Assembly (NCBI GenBank): GCA_033297075.1 | Contig: MU858045.1 | Coordinates: 558,001-622,000 of the forward strand | Direction of reading: 5' to 3' | DNA length: 64,000 nucleotides | From: Rhypophila decipiens | Lineage: Eukaryota > Ascomycota > Sordariomycetes > Sordariales > Naviculisporaceae | Shown: positions 10,191 through 20,216 of the stretch, piece by piece | Position numbering within the stretch: position 1 is the stretch's first letter | Layout of the letters: every line of letters begins with the position of its first letter | Translations under genes and position numbers: made by a program | The notes under the pieces: model-generated | What the model was told of the DNA's origin: nothing | Seen by the model: the letters and a program-made list of their open reading frames with translations, nothing else | The model's database searches: none

Positions 10191-12699
10191 ATGTTGATAC
10201 CGAACTCAGGGAGGAACCGGTTCCTCGGGGCGGTCTTGGTGGGAGCGAGCTTGGCGACTGGAGTCTTGGGCGTGGACGTCCTCGAGACGATTGGCTTCAG
10301 CAACTGCGAGAATGGCGAGAAACCGACGGTGTCGGTGCAAAAGGTCGACATCAGATACAATAACGACAACAAGACGGTCACGTTCGATGTTGCAGGAACG
10401 AGCACTGCGGAGCAGAATGTGACGGCCATCCTGAACGTCACAGCATATGGCCAAAATATCTACTCCAATACCTTCGACCCGTGCTCGGCTGCCACTTTTG
10501 TCCAGCAGCTATGTCCCGTTCCCGTTGGCACATTCGCTGCCAAAGGCACCCAGCAGATTCCCAAGGAGTTTGCCGACCTTGTTCCCTCGATCGCTTTCCA
10601 GGTGCCCGATATCGCTGCGATGGCTACCCTCCAACTCCAGTCCAAGGACTCGGGAGAGAAGGTTGCTTGCATCCAGTCTCAGGTGACGAACGGCAAGACG
10701 GCAAGTGTCCCGGCAGTTTCATACGTTGCTGCTGGTGTGGCAGGCGTAGCATTGGTCGCGACGGGTATCTCAGCGGCGGGAGCAGTGTTTGCTGGAGGTG
10801 GTGCTGCGGCGGGAGGAAGCACAGCCGGTGGCATGGGCACTCTCAGTCCCAGCTTCACCGAGGTCTTTGGATGGTTCCAGGGTATGGCCATGAACGGCAT
10901 GTTGAGCGTCAACTATCCCACCGTCTACCGGAGTTTCGCCAAGAACTTCGCCTTCTCGACGGGACTGGTCCAGTGGGATTCGATGCAGAGATCTATCGAC
11001 AGCTTCCGAGCTGCGACTGGAGGTAACCTTACCGAGAACAATGTCGACTTTTTGAGGAACGCGACTTTGGTCTTCCCGGATGGCTCGTCTGATACTCTCA
11101 AGCCCTCGGTCAAACGGTCGCTCCGACACTTTTCTGCTCTGCTTGCACGTCAAATCGAGACCAACATTGACACAGCACCTCCTGCACCTGGTGCGCCCGG
11201 TGCTGTAGACCCCGAGAGCATCCGCGTTGCAGTCAGTGGTATCCAAGCCTACGTCCAGCAGCTTAGCATTCCCACTGGAGACACCTTCATGACAGTCCTT
11301 CTGATCGTGGCCATTGTCATTGCTGCTATCGTGGTGGGCATTCTCCTCGTCAAGGTTATCCTCGAGTTTTGGGCCTTGTTTGGAAGCTTTCCCAAAGGTC
11401 TTTCTGGCTTCCGAAAGCACTACTGGGGCTCAATCGGACGTGCCATCACGTCACTCATCATGCTCCTCTATGGCGTCTGGGTCCTCTACTGCGTGTTCCA
11501 GTTCACCCGAGGTGACTCATGGGCGGCCAAGACGCTTGCTGGTATCACGTTGTTCTTGTTTACTGCTATTTTGGCCTTCTTCTCGTGGAAGATCTGGAGG
11601 ACGGCGCATACGCTCAAGAGCATGCAGGGTGACATCGCGGGTCTGTATGAGGACAAGAGCATCTGGGTCAAGTACAGCTTGTTCTACGAGTCGTACCGGA
11701 AGGACTACTGGTGGGTCTTTGTGCCGACTATCATCTACATGTTCGCGAAGGGCACCACGCTCGCCGCCGCGGACGGCCATGGAATGACACAAACCATTGC
11801 TCAGCTGATCATCGAGGGCTTGATGTTGATCATGCTGATCTGGAGCAGGCCGTATGAGAGGCGGAGCGGAAACGTCATCAACATCATCATCCAGGTGGTC
11901 AGAGTTTTGAGCGTGGCTTGCATTCTGATCTTTGTCGAGCAGTTTGGCATCGCCCAGACGACGCAGACCGTGACGGGTGTGGTCTTGATCGCGGTGCAGA
12001 GTGCCCTCACTGGTATTCTCGCAATCCTGGTTATTTGGAATGCGGGTATTGCGTGCTGCAAAGAGAATCCTCATCGGAAGAGGAGAAAGGAGATGGGTAT
12101 GCTTCCTCCTAACCCCATACCGCTCAATAACAATGTGCTAACCGTGTGAAACAGAAAAACTCCAACAACGCGATACTCTCACTCCTCTGGACGCACGAAA
12201 CTCGCTCCTCCTTGACCGATCCAAGACAGCCGATTTCGATTCGGAGAAGCTATCGGATTCGTTTTCTATCAACAAGACGGGTTTTGGCAATGACACCAAG
12301 AATATCGATGTCGAGGCTGCAAAGCCTATGATTCCCAACATTCCGACCATGACGAGCAGGGACCCATCGCCCGACAGACTCGCCCCGAACCCGCTCTTTG
12401 CTCGTCCTGGGACAGGTGGTAGCAATGCTTCGTATCGTCCGTTGACGCCGATGGGTGCCTCGCCCCCTTCGACCAGTGGAGGCATGGGTATCAACTCTAG
12501 CAGAGAGAACCTGATCAGCAGCGGTGACAATAGGCAGCCTACACTGCCCACTCTGGGCATGATGGGTGGTGGCGGATACGGTCGGCCTGGCGGGGCACAA
12601 CCACCGCGGCCGGGATACGGCGGCCCTGCACCGGGATATGGAAATGGGGGCGGTGGGTACGGGTACGGTGGCTCTCAAGCCGGGCCGTATCGCGGATGA
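10191..12699 (+). CDS. Fungal TRP-like/flavin carrier (FLC) family membrane protein
   Basis: Exons 10191-12096 and 12155-12699, joined over a 58-nt intron (donor GTATGC, branch TGCTAAC, acceptor AAACAG), give about 816 residues. The order is: signal peptide 1-27 (hydrophobic GAVLVGASLATGVLG), a luminal ML-like domain with several N-glycosylation sequons and Cys pairs to about residue 165, then a multi-span TRP-like region. That region includes TVLLIVAIVIAAIVVGILLV, SLIMLLYGVWVLYCVF and further helices up to about 620. A long Gly/Pro/Ser-rich cytosolic tail ends in GYGGPAPGYGNGGGGYGYG-type sequence. The family (yeast Flc1-3) acts in ER and Golgi membranes in FAD transport, calcium handling and cell-wall maintenance. 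The start at 10191 was chosen because the signal peptide follows directly; an in-frame upstream ATG at 9945 would bury it. Without splicing, the frame would stop at 12149 and lose the tail. Confidence 0.93.
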
Positions 12700-13763
12700 C
12701 CACCGGGCCACTTTTGAGGTTGGCTGAAGTGGCCTAGTTATCTTTCTTTTCATTTATCTTTGATTACCCCCTTTTTGATCTTTACTTGGTCTGTCTTTTT
12801 CCTTAATTTCATTTGCACATACTGCATGCCCCGTGCGAAGCATTGCACAGCACCATCATTATATACCACAGTGTCTCATCGACTAGCGATTTATCTTTTA
12901 TATATACTGTCCATTACAATCTGTTTATTTTGTGAGGTGGAAGTCGTCATTTTGTAGGAGGAAGTGAAGGATGCCGTAGTTAAACTATGGTGAGCCGTCG
13001 GGTGTTGCAATGTACGATACAAATACATACGTGTAACAACATACTTGGTACCTGGATCTGAAGTTCAGTGTAGCTCAACGATGAGTATGAACATTATGGA
13101 GTGCATTAATTTCACCAATTCTGTGTGTATAATTGTCCGTGATTTTGATTTTACTGCATATTGAGGTCCTGTTTCGTATTTCTTTTCGTTTGTCAGGTTG
13201 AGTCGGGATCGTAACGGATACACAGTGCCAGTTTATCGGAGGTGCTTTCCCCGGTGGCCGATAGTGATTCCGTCTCTTCAATGTGGGGGCCAACACCAAC
13301 CAATGACCTCACAAGGGGCCGCCCTCACTCACTCCATCTCAAAGGAGTGCCTGACTGAGCTGCCCAATTGACATCAAACAACCACAATCTTTCGAGACTT
13401 ACCTATTCAACTCACAGGCGAAATCTCAATTTATTATCTAGACCTCACAAGTCGATCTTTCCATCTTTATTTTTTGCATTGAACACGAAACACTTGCGTG
13501 TGCAGACTCAACCTACGAGATTCAGCCCCTCGCCTCCTCCTCGTCAAGACAAGTCACTGCGGGATTGCTTTGGACGGAAGCTGATCACACGAGCACCTGA
13601 TAGAAAATACATATAGATAGACAGGGCAAGAAAACACAGGTAAGAGTGCGAATCCTTATCATGAAACCAACATTCCCGCTCATTCCAGTTTTTAGCTTGC
13701 CATTCGCTCATTCAAGGTGAAGCCCAGAGGAGCCCTGCCCATCCCCGTTGAACCTAGAATCTC
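12700..13763. other. Intergenic region between FLC and PPE1 genes
   Basis: The first part is AT-rich and likely the 3' UTR and terminator of the FLC gene. The last about 450 nt are pyrimidine-rich and likely the promoter and leader of PPE1. A GTAAGA donor-like site near 13640 with acceptor-like TCCAG/TTTAG near 13688-13694 suggests a possible 5' UTR intron. No coding region is supported. Confidence 0.5.
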
Positions 13764-15379
13764 ATGAGCGAGCTACAAAGGAAGTGGGCAAAGCAAAGGT
13801 TAAACGCAGAAGCCGCCATGATGACAGCAACATCTTCGTCCATTCCCGAGTTTAACGAAGCCGATGAAGACAATTTCATCAGCTCGGGCCATGGATCCAA
13901 CCCTTCATCACTCTCGTCATCGGCAATACCCTCGCCCTTTGCCCTTGGTGATAGTCCCGGTGGTCTTGGTCGAGGCGGTCACCTCAACTTGAACACCAGC
14001 ACCTACTTTCCATCCAGCCACAATGCCACCACTTCGACTACATTCCCAATCTCAGAAGCAGATGACGACTCGTCTTCGGCCTCGTCCATGTCCTCCACCG
14101 GGACAATTATCCCCTCACCCGGACGGGCTCTTTTTGCACGGCCTGTATTGCACTCTACGGGGAGTAGTAGCGGAGGTACAGGCAGCGGCGGTAGATCGTA
14201 TGAGCCCATACCTTGGACGACTTACTTTGAGAGGGAGCTCTGGCTGGACACTAGTCCGACGACACGGCACCATGCCTATTTGACCTCACCCGTGGCGGGC
14301 TCCGGCGGACCAAATAGCGGGAGTAAAGGCCGACCCGGGCCGTTATTCGTGACACACCACGGGGCTGGGTCCTCGGGCTTGTCATTTGCGGTAGTCGGAG
14401 CGGAGATACGTAGGAGGATATCTGGTGCCGGGATATTGAGTCTCGATGCTCGAGGTCACGGCGGAACAACAACCACAGAAGAACAAGACAAAACCGAACC
14501 GGCCATCGACCTAAGTCTATCAACCCTAGCGCAGGATTTATTCAACGTAATGATCGAAACCAAAAAAGTGATGAGCTGGGCCGAATTACCACCCATCATA
14601 CTAGTAGGCCATTCCCTTGGCGGGGCGGTAGTCACGGAGCTGGCCAAGACGAACCTCGTTGGGACTTCACTGTTGGGGTATGCCGTGCTGGATGTGGTCG
14701 AGGGGTCGGCTATGGATGCGTTGCAGAGCATGCAGACATACTTGTCAACTCGGCCGGTGGGATTTGCGTCACTGAAAGACGGGATCGAGTGGCATGTTCG
14801 AAGCCGAACACTAAGGAACCCCGTCAGCGCGAGGACGTCTGTGCCGGGGCTGTTGGTTGATGCAAACTCCACACCTGCGTCCTCTTCTTCTTCCAGCGAG
14901 GCACAACAAGACGAGCAGAAAGGCGTGGCTGCTGATGGGACAAAACCAAAACTGGGCCAGGACGATGGTAAGAAGGCGTCAAGGCCGTGGAGATGGCGGA
15001 CTAATCTGGCTGCCACCCAGCCGTTTTGGGAGGACTGGTTCGTCGGGCTGAGTAAGAAGTTTTTGGAGGCTAAAGGGGGCAAGTTGTTGTTGCTTGCTGG
15101 GACGGATCGGCTGGATACCGAGTTGACCATTGGGCAGATGCAGGGTTCGTTTTCTCTCTTTTTCTTCACTTCTTCAAAGCTGTGAAGCAGACACTGACAT
15201 GAATAACAACAGGTAAATATGCCCTCCAGGTATTCCCCGAAGCAGGCCATTTCATCCACGAGGACCTGCCCGAAAAGACAGCCACCGTGCTGGTCGACTT
15301 TTATCGAAGGAATGACCGAAGCGCATTGGTTTTGCCGCCCAAAGTCTCTGACTTGCTTGCTCAGGGGAAGAGGGTATGA
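13764..15379 (+). CDS. PPE1: Protein phosphatase methylesterase 1 (PP2A methylesterase)
   Basis: Exons 13764-15144 and 15213-15379, with a 68-nt intron (donor GTTCGT, acceptor AACAACAG), give 515 residues. The enzyme is an alpha/beta hydrolase that removes the C-terminal methyl ester of the PP2A catalytic subunit in the cytosol or nucleus. Visible features are the N-terminal MSELQRKWAKQRLN, a Ser/Gly-rich segment of about 120 residues, PIPWTTYFERELWLD, the oxyanion part VTHHGAGSSGLSFA, LDARGHG, the nucleophile in VGHSLGG (Ser284), the acid in VLDVVEG (Asp310), and the base in FPEAGHFIHED (His473, second exon). Between the acid and the base lies a low-complexity Ser/Gln/Lys insert. Without splicing, the frame ends before the catalytic His, so the intron is required. 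Confidence 0.96.
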
Positions 15380-16746
15380 ACGTGGACGAAGACTAGTATC
15401 CACCAAGATATTTATTCCTCTCTTAAGCACATTGGAAACTCTTTCATCAGGGCTGAAATGGACTTGCAAGTCAGCCCCGTTGGGTGTAACGTGTGGTACC
15501 AATACAATACAATACGGTTACATTGGCATCGACAAGAAGCCCAAAATAAGTTTACCTAAGCAGCTTATCGACTGCTCTTTTGTTTACATTAAGCTTTTAG
15601 GTTCCTAGGACGATTCAAAATAGAATCACAAATACAACCTACCCTACCCATGCCGTGGTTGAGGCTCACCTTTACGGGGTTTTCTAACCTCCGCCTGGCG
15701 CCCGGTATCCGTATCGTAGCGTATCGTGGGAGTAGCCGCCGGCGCCAAACATGACGCACCCAATGCAGGCCGCCACTCCGGCGACCCGACCTCCTGGAAC
15801 GACCAACGTCAACGGACCATGGAGCCAATCAGAGCTTGTCCAACACAATAACATGACTCGACTTTGAGACTCGAAAGGAAAGGAACGTTACACAGCCCAT
15901 GAGAGAGGTTGAGACTTGGCTACCTAATCGCTACTTTGTTGTTATCATGGGTATGTACAGTAGTGGATTCGTTGAAACAAAAACCAGTCTACTAATAGGT
16001 AAGGTAGGTAGAAAGCCAACGGTTCAAGATATACGGTCTGGTAGGAGCGATTAATACTACTTTTGCTACTCCACTTCTGCAGTCTTGCTACCAACAGCCA
16101 TTCCCAGGGGTGAATTGTTTCTTCTCTCGTCCAGTCAAGTGGTCGGTGTCTTGGGGACCTTTGGCTCCGAAGCTGTGGAAGATGGATGTCCGGGCTTCAG
16201 TTGCCTACACACCCCTTACCATGGGTACGGATACGATAATGATGGTGTGTCCGCGGGTCCTTGTGGTCGGGATATATGTCGCGGCGATGGCCTACCTTTC
16301 TGATGACCTGTTTTGATATTTCAGTTTGTGTCTATTTCTTTTTTCTTACTTGGTAAATGAATAATCTACCGAATATCGCTGGCGAATTCCTTTCTACTCT
16401 CGCTCAAGAACAACAAGATAATCTACGAAGCAATACTTGTTTCTTTTCCTCGATAGAGAGAACGACACATCGGCCATCTGGAGACGACAAACTCATCATA
16501 CATCCATCCACTTTCATCATCGAACAACTCGAACAGCACAGGAGAACGATACCCAATCACCGGCTACAACTTAAAAGTCTCACAATCGCCTTTACTGCCA
16601 AACAACTCGGTCATACAGAGTGACCACGGAAACGAACAACTAGCTGTGAATCGTGCCATCACCGAATCCGTTACCCTCTCTCCTTCCGGCCACACTTCGC
16701 CGTCTCTCCCGGCCGGTGACGGACGGACGAACCAGACAAAATAAAC
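15380..16746. other. Intergenic region between PPE1 and the Cys/Asp-tail gene
   Basis: It holds the PPE1 3' end, the doubtful small exon at 15684-15793 (minus), and a 68-residue plus-strand frame at 16110-16316 with one hydrophobic segment but no family match. The segment 16340-16746 is a likely promoter and leader for the gene starting at 16747. Confidence 0.45.
15684..15793 (-). CDS. Possible last exon of a small conserved protein
   Basis: On the minus strand an acceptor-like TTCCAG precedes an open stretch reading GRVAGVAACIGCVMFGAGGY, then a short Arg/Tyr/Gly-rich end and a stop at 15684-15686. The sequence looks like one short membrane-spanning segment with a Gly-rich tail. I could not define a start exon upstream (an ATGGGCTGT at about 15900 does not join cleanly in frame). 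The product is not recognised, and this may be a chance frame. Confidence 0.25.
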
Positions 16747-17574
16747 ATGTACGGCTACTACGGACGCCCGCCGGTAGGGCGATATGCTCGGTATGTTTTT
16801 GTTATATTTTATCTTCTCTTCCAGCCTTTAAAGTGCCTTCGTTCCCATCATGAACAAACATCCCTCAGTTCATATCATTCCCTCTGGCTTGGAGAATGTC
16901 TTCAATGCTCACTCACTTCACCTACTATGTATCTGGCTGGCTAAATAAATGTCTTTCACCCTTCCTTCCTCTCTCCACAACTTCCTACCTGTACCCAAGC
17001 GACATTCTGATCTGGGTCGTCTGGCCCCTACCTCCTCACTCGCACACACACGCACACACACAAATATGAGCCTCACCTTCCATACATACACACCATCGCT
17101 GCTGTTGCCCTGGTCAACCAACCAACCTACCTGCCCACCCATCATGTCAAATATTCAAATATCAAATATTCAAATATTAATATGTCAAATGTCACTAACA
17201 CCACCTTTCTTCACCGCAAAAAAAGCCCCTGGGTCCACCAACAATACATGCACCAACAACAAATGCAACAACAAAGAATGAACATGATGTACCCCCCACC
17301 ACGGGCATACCACCCAAGCCCATATTACGATCCGTACGGCTACCAAGCGCCCATGCCAATGCGGCCCATGACAGCTACCGAGCGAGGGTTCGCCCGACGA
17401 GCGGCGTTATACGGCGGTGCAGGGGCTGGAATGACGGTCGGGATGGGAGCCATGGCCGCAGGTGGAGGTGGTGGAGGCGGTGACTGTTGCGATGATTGTT
17501 GCGACTGTGACTGTGATTGCTGCGACTGTAATGATTGCTGCGATTGTTGTGATGATTGTTGTGATTGTTGCTGA
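16747..17574 (+). CDS. Small protein with Cys/Asp-rich C-terminal tail
   Basis: Proposed exons are 16747-16790 (MYGYYGRPPVGRYAR) and 17226-17574. They are joined over a 435-nt intron with donor GTATGT, branch CACTAAC near 17195 and acceptor AAAAAAAG. The product has about 130 residues: a Tyr/Pro/Gly start, a Gln/Met-rich part (QQYMHQQQMQQQ), PPPRAYHPSPYYDPYGY, a short Ala/Gly-rich hydrophobic stretch, a Gly run, and about 30 final residues made almost only of Cys and Asp (DCCDDCCDCDCDCC type). Such a tail could bind metal ions or be palmitoylated; both are inference. The second exon's frame is clear, while the first exon and the long intron are less sure. No named family was recognised. Confidence 0.55.
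17040..17062 (+). repeat. (CA)n microsatellite in putative intron
   Basis: Short CA/CACG dinucleotide run within the proposed large intron of the Cys/Asp-tail gene. A few dozen bases further on, AAATATTC-type repeats lie at 17146-17178. Confidence 0.85.
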
Positions 17575-17803
17575 GCTTGGTTCGAGGACTGCCTGCCGTC
17601 TACAAAACCTGAGGGATGACGGCGATCTGTTTGGAAGGAAGGGAAAGAAGAGCCAAAAAAAAAAAGAACAAAAGCTCCAGGCCCCTCTTCTTTCGAAGAG
17701 GGAGGGACCCTTGGGAAAAGACTATTACATCTTTTCTAAAGTTTGAATGAACTGACTACTTAGAAGAAACTGATTTTATGGGTTAGGAGTTTTGTTCGTT
17801 GTC

Positions 17804-17897
17804 GGACTCGAACCCATGATCTCTCGGTTGTTGGTGTTGGTGTTGTCGGACACAGCGAGGGGAAGAGGCAGATTCATAACCGCTGAGCTACCGAAGC
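17804..17897 (-). other. Second tRNA-like relic with A-box and B-box
   Basis: On the minus strand an A-box-like TAGCTCAGCGG (17880-17890) is followed about 67 nt later by a B-box-like GTTCGAGTCC (17804-17813). The putative acceptor halves (GCTTCGG and the sequence after the B-box) do not pair, and no D-stem closes. It is not a functional tRNA as read. It could be an intron-bearing tRNA that decayed or a tRNA-derived element. Confidence 0.35.
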
Positions 17898-17932
17898 GTC
17901 TCAGTGGTTGTCCTTGCTTTCCCCTCGCTGTG
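17851..17932. repeat. 14-bp perfect inverted repeat, 54-nt loop
   Basis: CACAGCGAGGGGAA at 17851-17864 is exactly complementary to TTCCCCTCGCTGTG at 17919-17932. The loop contains the A-box of the tRNA-like relic. As RNA it would form a stable hairpin; as DNA it could be the end of a small mobile element, but no target duplication was seen. Confidence 0.75.
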
Positions 17933-20036
17933 AAAATGCTGCTCGAACTTTGAGGTTATATGTTGGGTGTCGGGGGTTCAGACGAGGGCTTGGCGGAGGT
18001 TAGAGAAGGTTAGGTTTTGTGGGATGTTGGGATGGGACGAATCGCTCAACTTTGGAGGGGGCAGGCGGGCGACAATGACAATGGACAGTGAACGAGATAC
18101 GAAATAACGCACGGGGAGAATGAACAAGACCTGGCCTAGCTAGGGGCTACGATAAAACTGTACGATAGGAGGAGGCATGAGCATTTTTTGACACCAGCTT
18201 GGATGTTGAAGATGGCATTGCAGCAGGACATGAGGGCAAGAGATTTCTTTCAGCATGATTACGATACCCGCATCACATCACATATTGGAGTTAAGGTATT
18301 GCTTTTTATATTTTATTTTTCTAGCAACGTTCTTCTTTTGTTTATCAGTAACGTTAATGATTTCTTCTTCTGTGTTACCACCGCACGACCATCCATCGAA
18401 TAAATTCACTACAAGACATTGGTACCAGAGCCTGAAGGCCCTTAATGGAAGAATAGCAAAGTCTAAATGCAATGATCCCTTTCTCACGATGAACAGACAC
18501 AGCTGCAATGGAGTCGCACCAAGACGGTGGCCGTCAATGGAATGGATGGTAGACAAAACATTTACAGCAGCTGCTCAAAGACTAGACTTTCGAAGCACAA
18601 ACTGCCTTTGTCCCTGAGCATCGACCCAGGCTCGAAAGGAGCAATCCGATGGGATCTTGAAAGAGAGAATCACATCAATGCGCTCACACAGCACAGTGCC
18701 GAGTCGGAGAATATCCTTCAGCGCTGTATCGTATAGACAGACCACAAGCAAGCTCGACAGGAGTAAGAGAACAAACTGGCAAAGCCACTCACTCATAAGT
18801 TTTTGACAATAGCAGCAAGTATTATCGAGAGGAATACCAACCTGTTTACGTACTCACATGCATGTCTCGCCATCTCTTTGTCAAGTATACAAGGTATCTT
18901 TCTCAATGTGGTCCATGGCTTTATACGGTTACATGAAATCGACTTCCAGACCATGCACAACTGTAAAACCTGAGCAACTAAGATCCGAAAGTCTCAAGTC
19001 GGAGTAATTTTCCACCATTCCTTCGTCATGGCTGTCAGGAGGCCGGCATGAGGAACTCAAGGTGAAGATGAATCTCGTATTTGGTGAATATTGAGGTGTG
19101 TACGCAAGGACTGGCTCGGATAATCATGGGGCCGAAGGAGAACTGGTGGTTTCTGCCATGATGGCGTTCCTAACAATCCGCCGATCGATATCACCATTGA
19201 TGAGCATGCCGGTGGGCTTGTCCAGAACTCTCAGCTGGGGGGGGCTCGTTCTCGAGAGGGCTGATCAACCCACCCACTCACCATCTCGCACACAGAAGAT
19301 CAAGTTGCAAAGTCAGAACTCAGAGGAGAGCGCCGGTTGTACAGCACCTGGTTATGTGGTGGACCGAAATAAGCCCGCTGGGTGCTGCCGCTTACTACAG
19401 TTCCTTCTGAAGGAGGAGCTCAGGAATTTTTCGTCTCGTCGTCGAAATAGGGGCAGCCCACCAGGGGAATCGCGCCTCCAATATCTGTACGTGCCTCTCC
19501 TCAACTTGACAGTTTCCCCTGCCAAGACCAACCTAACCCGTCCAGACTGCAGGCTTCTCCTGGGCTGAGGATGCTCTTCAAGAGCTCAACACACCAGATT
19601 GTGACCGGCATGGAGAGGGCTCAGAAAAGCTTAGCCAAACGCCACGATGTGATTTCTCCTAAACCGATGAAGAGTCCAACACGGATATCCAGGAAGATCT
19701 CCATTTTGCGACACTGCTTTGCTTCTTCTTGTTCTTGGGCTTGCCAGACTTGCTGATACAAGGGCTCAACACAGACCAAACTCAGGCACACAAAATACAT
19801 CCAAATTGAAGGACTCCGAGGAACGCGTCCGTGACCTGGGATTGGGATGTGATACGGAGGCCGCGTGAGAAGTCGAAAGCGCGCGTCACAAGAATCTCGA
19901 CACCCCTGGGGCCTTGTCGCGGACAGAGCTTCAGCCCACCTAACCGCCCTTTTTACGAAGTAAATTACTCGGTGTTTGCACGTCTTTTCACCAAATATCG
20001 AGTGTCGGCAGCCTGAGAGATCTATCGACTTGATGA

Positions 20037-20216
20037 AGTAACCCTTCGTTCAAGAAATTGATCAGTGGCTGCAGACAGATCCGCCACCTCCAGGTACAAA
20101 TAGACGACCTCGAGATCCAAGTCCAGAACAAGCAAAGACAACCGAATGAGATTCAGGGGGCGTTTAAATCCGAACAGGAGGCAGTTCCGGGCGTCAATAG
20201 TCTGGAAAAGAAATGA
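20037..20216 (+). pseudogene. Possible remnant of a coiled-coil protein gene
   Basis: Sixty codons without Met, bounded by stops, read as a heptad-like sequence (IRHLQVQIDDLEIQVQNK) with hydrophobic residues at regular spacing, ending at TGA 20214-20216. The adjacent upstream sequence is broken in all frames. It could be the last exon of an unrecognised gene, a decayed gene, or chance; no family could be assigned. Confidence 0.25.

Noticed and set aside
10770..12074. Minus-strand frames of 185-216 codons opposite the FLC gene
   Set aside because: Their hydrophilic Asp/His/Arg-rich sequences mirror membrane helices of the real gene; no independent support.
14456..15502. 348-codon minus-strand frame opposite PPE1
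   Set aside because: It runs antisense through conserved PPE1 catalytic motifs, shows no family character and ignores the well-supported plus-strand intron.
16110..16316. 68-codon frame with one hydrophobic segment
   Set aside because: No homologous family was recognised and no upstream exon joined in frame; left out as a gene for lack of support.
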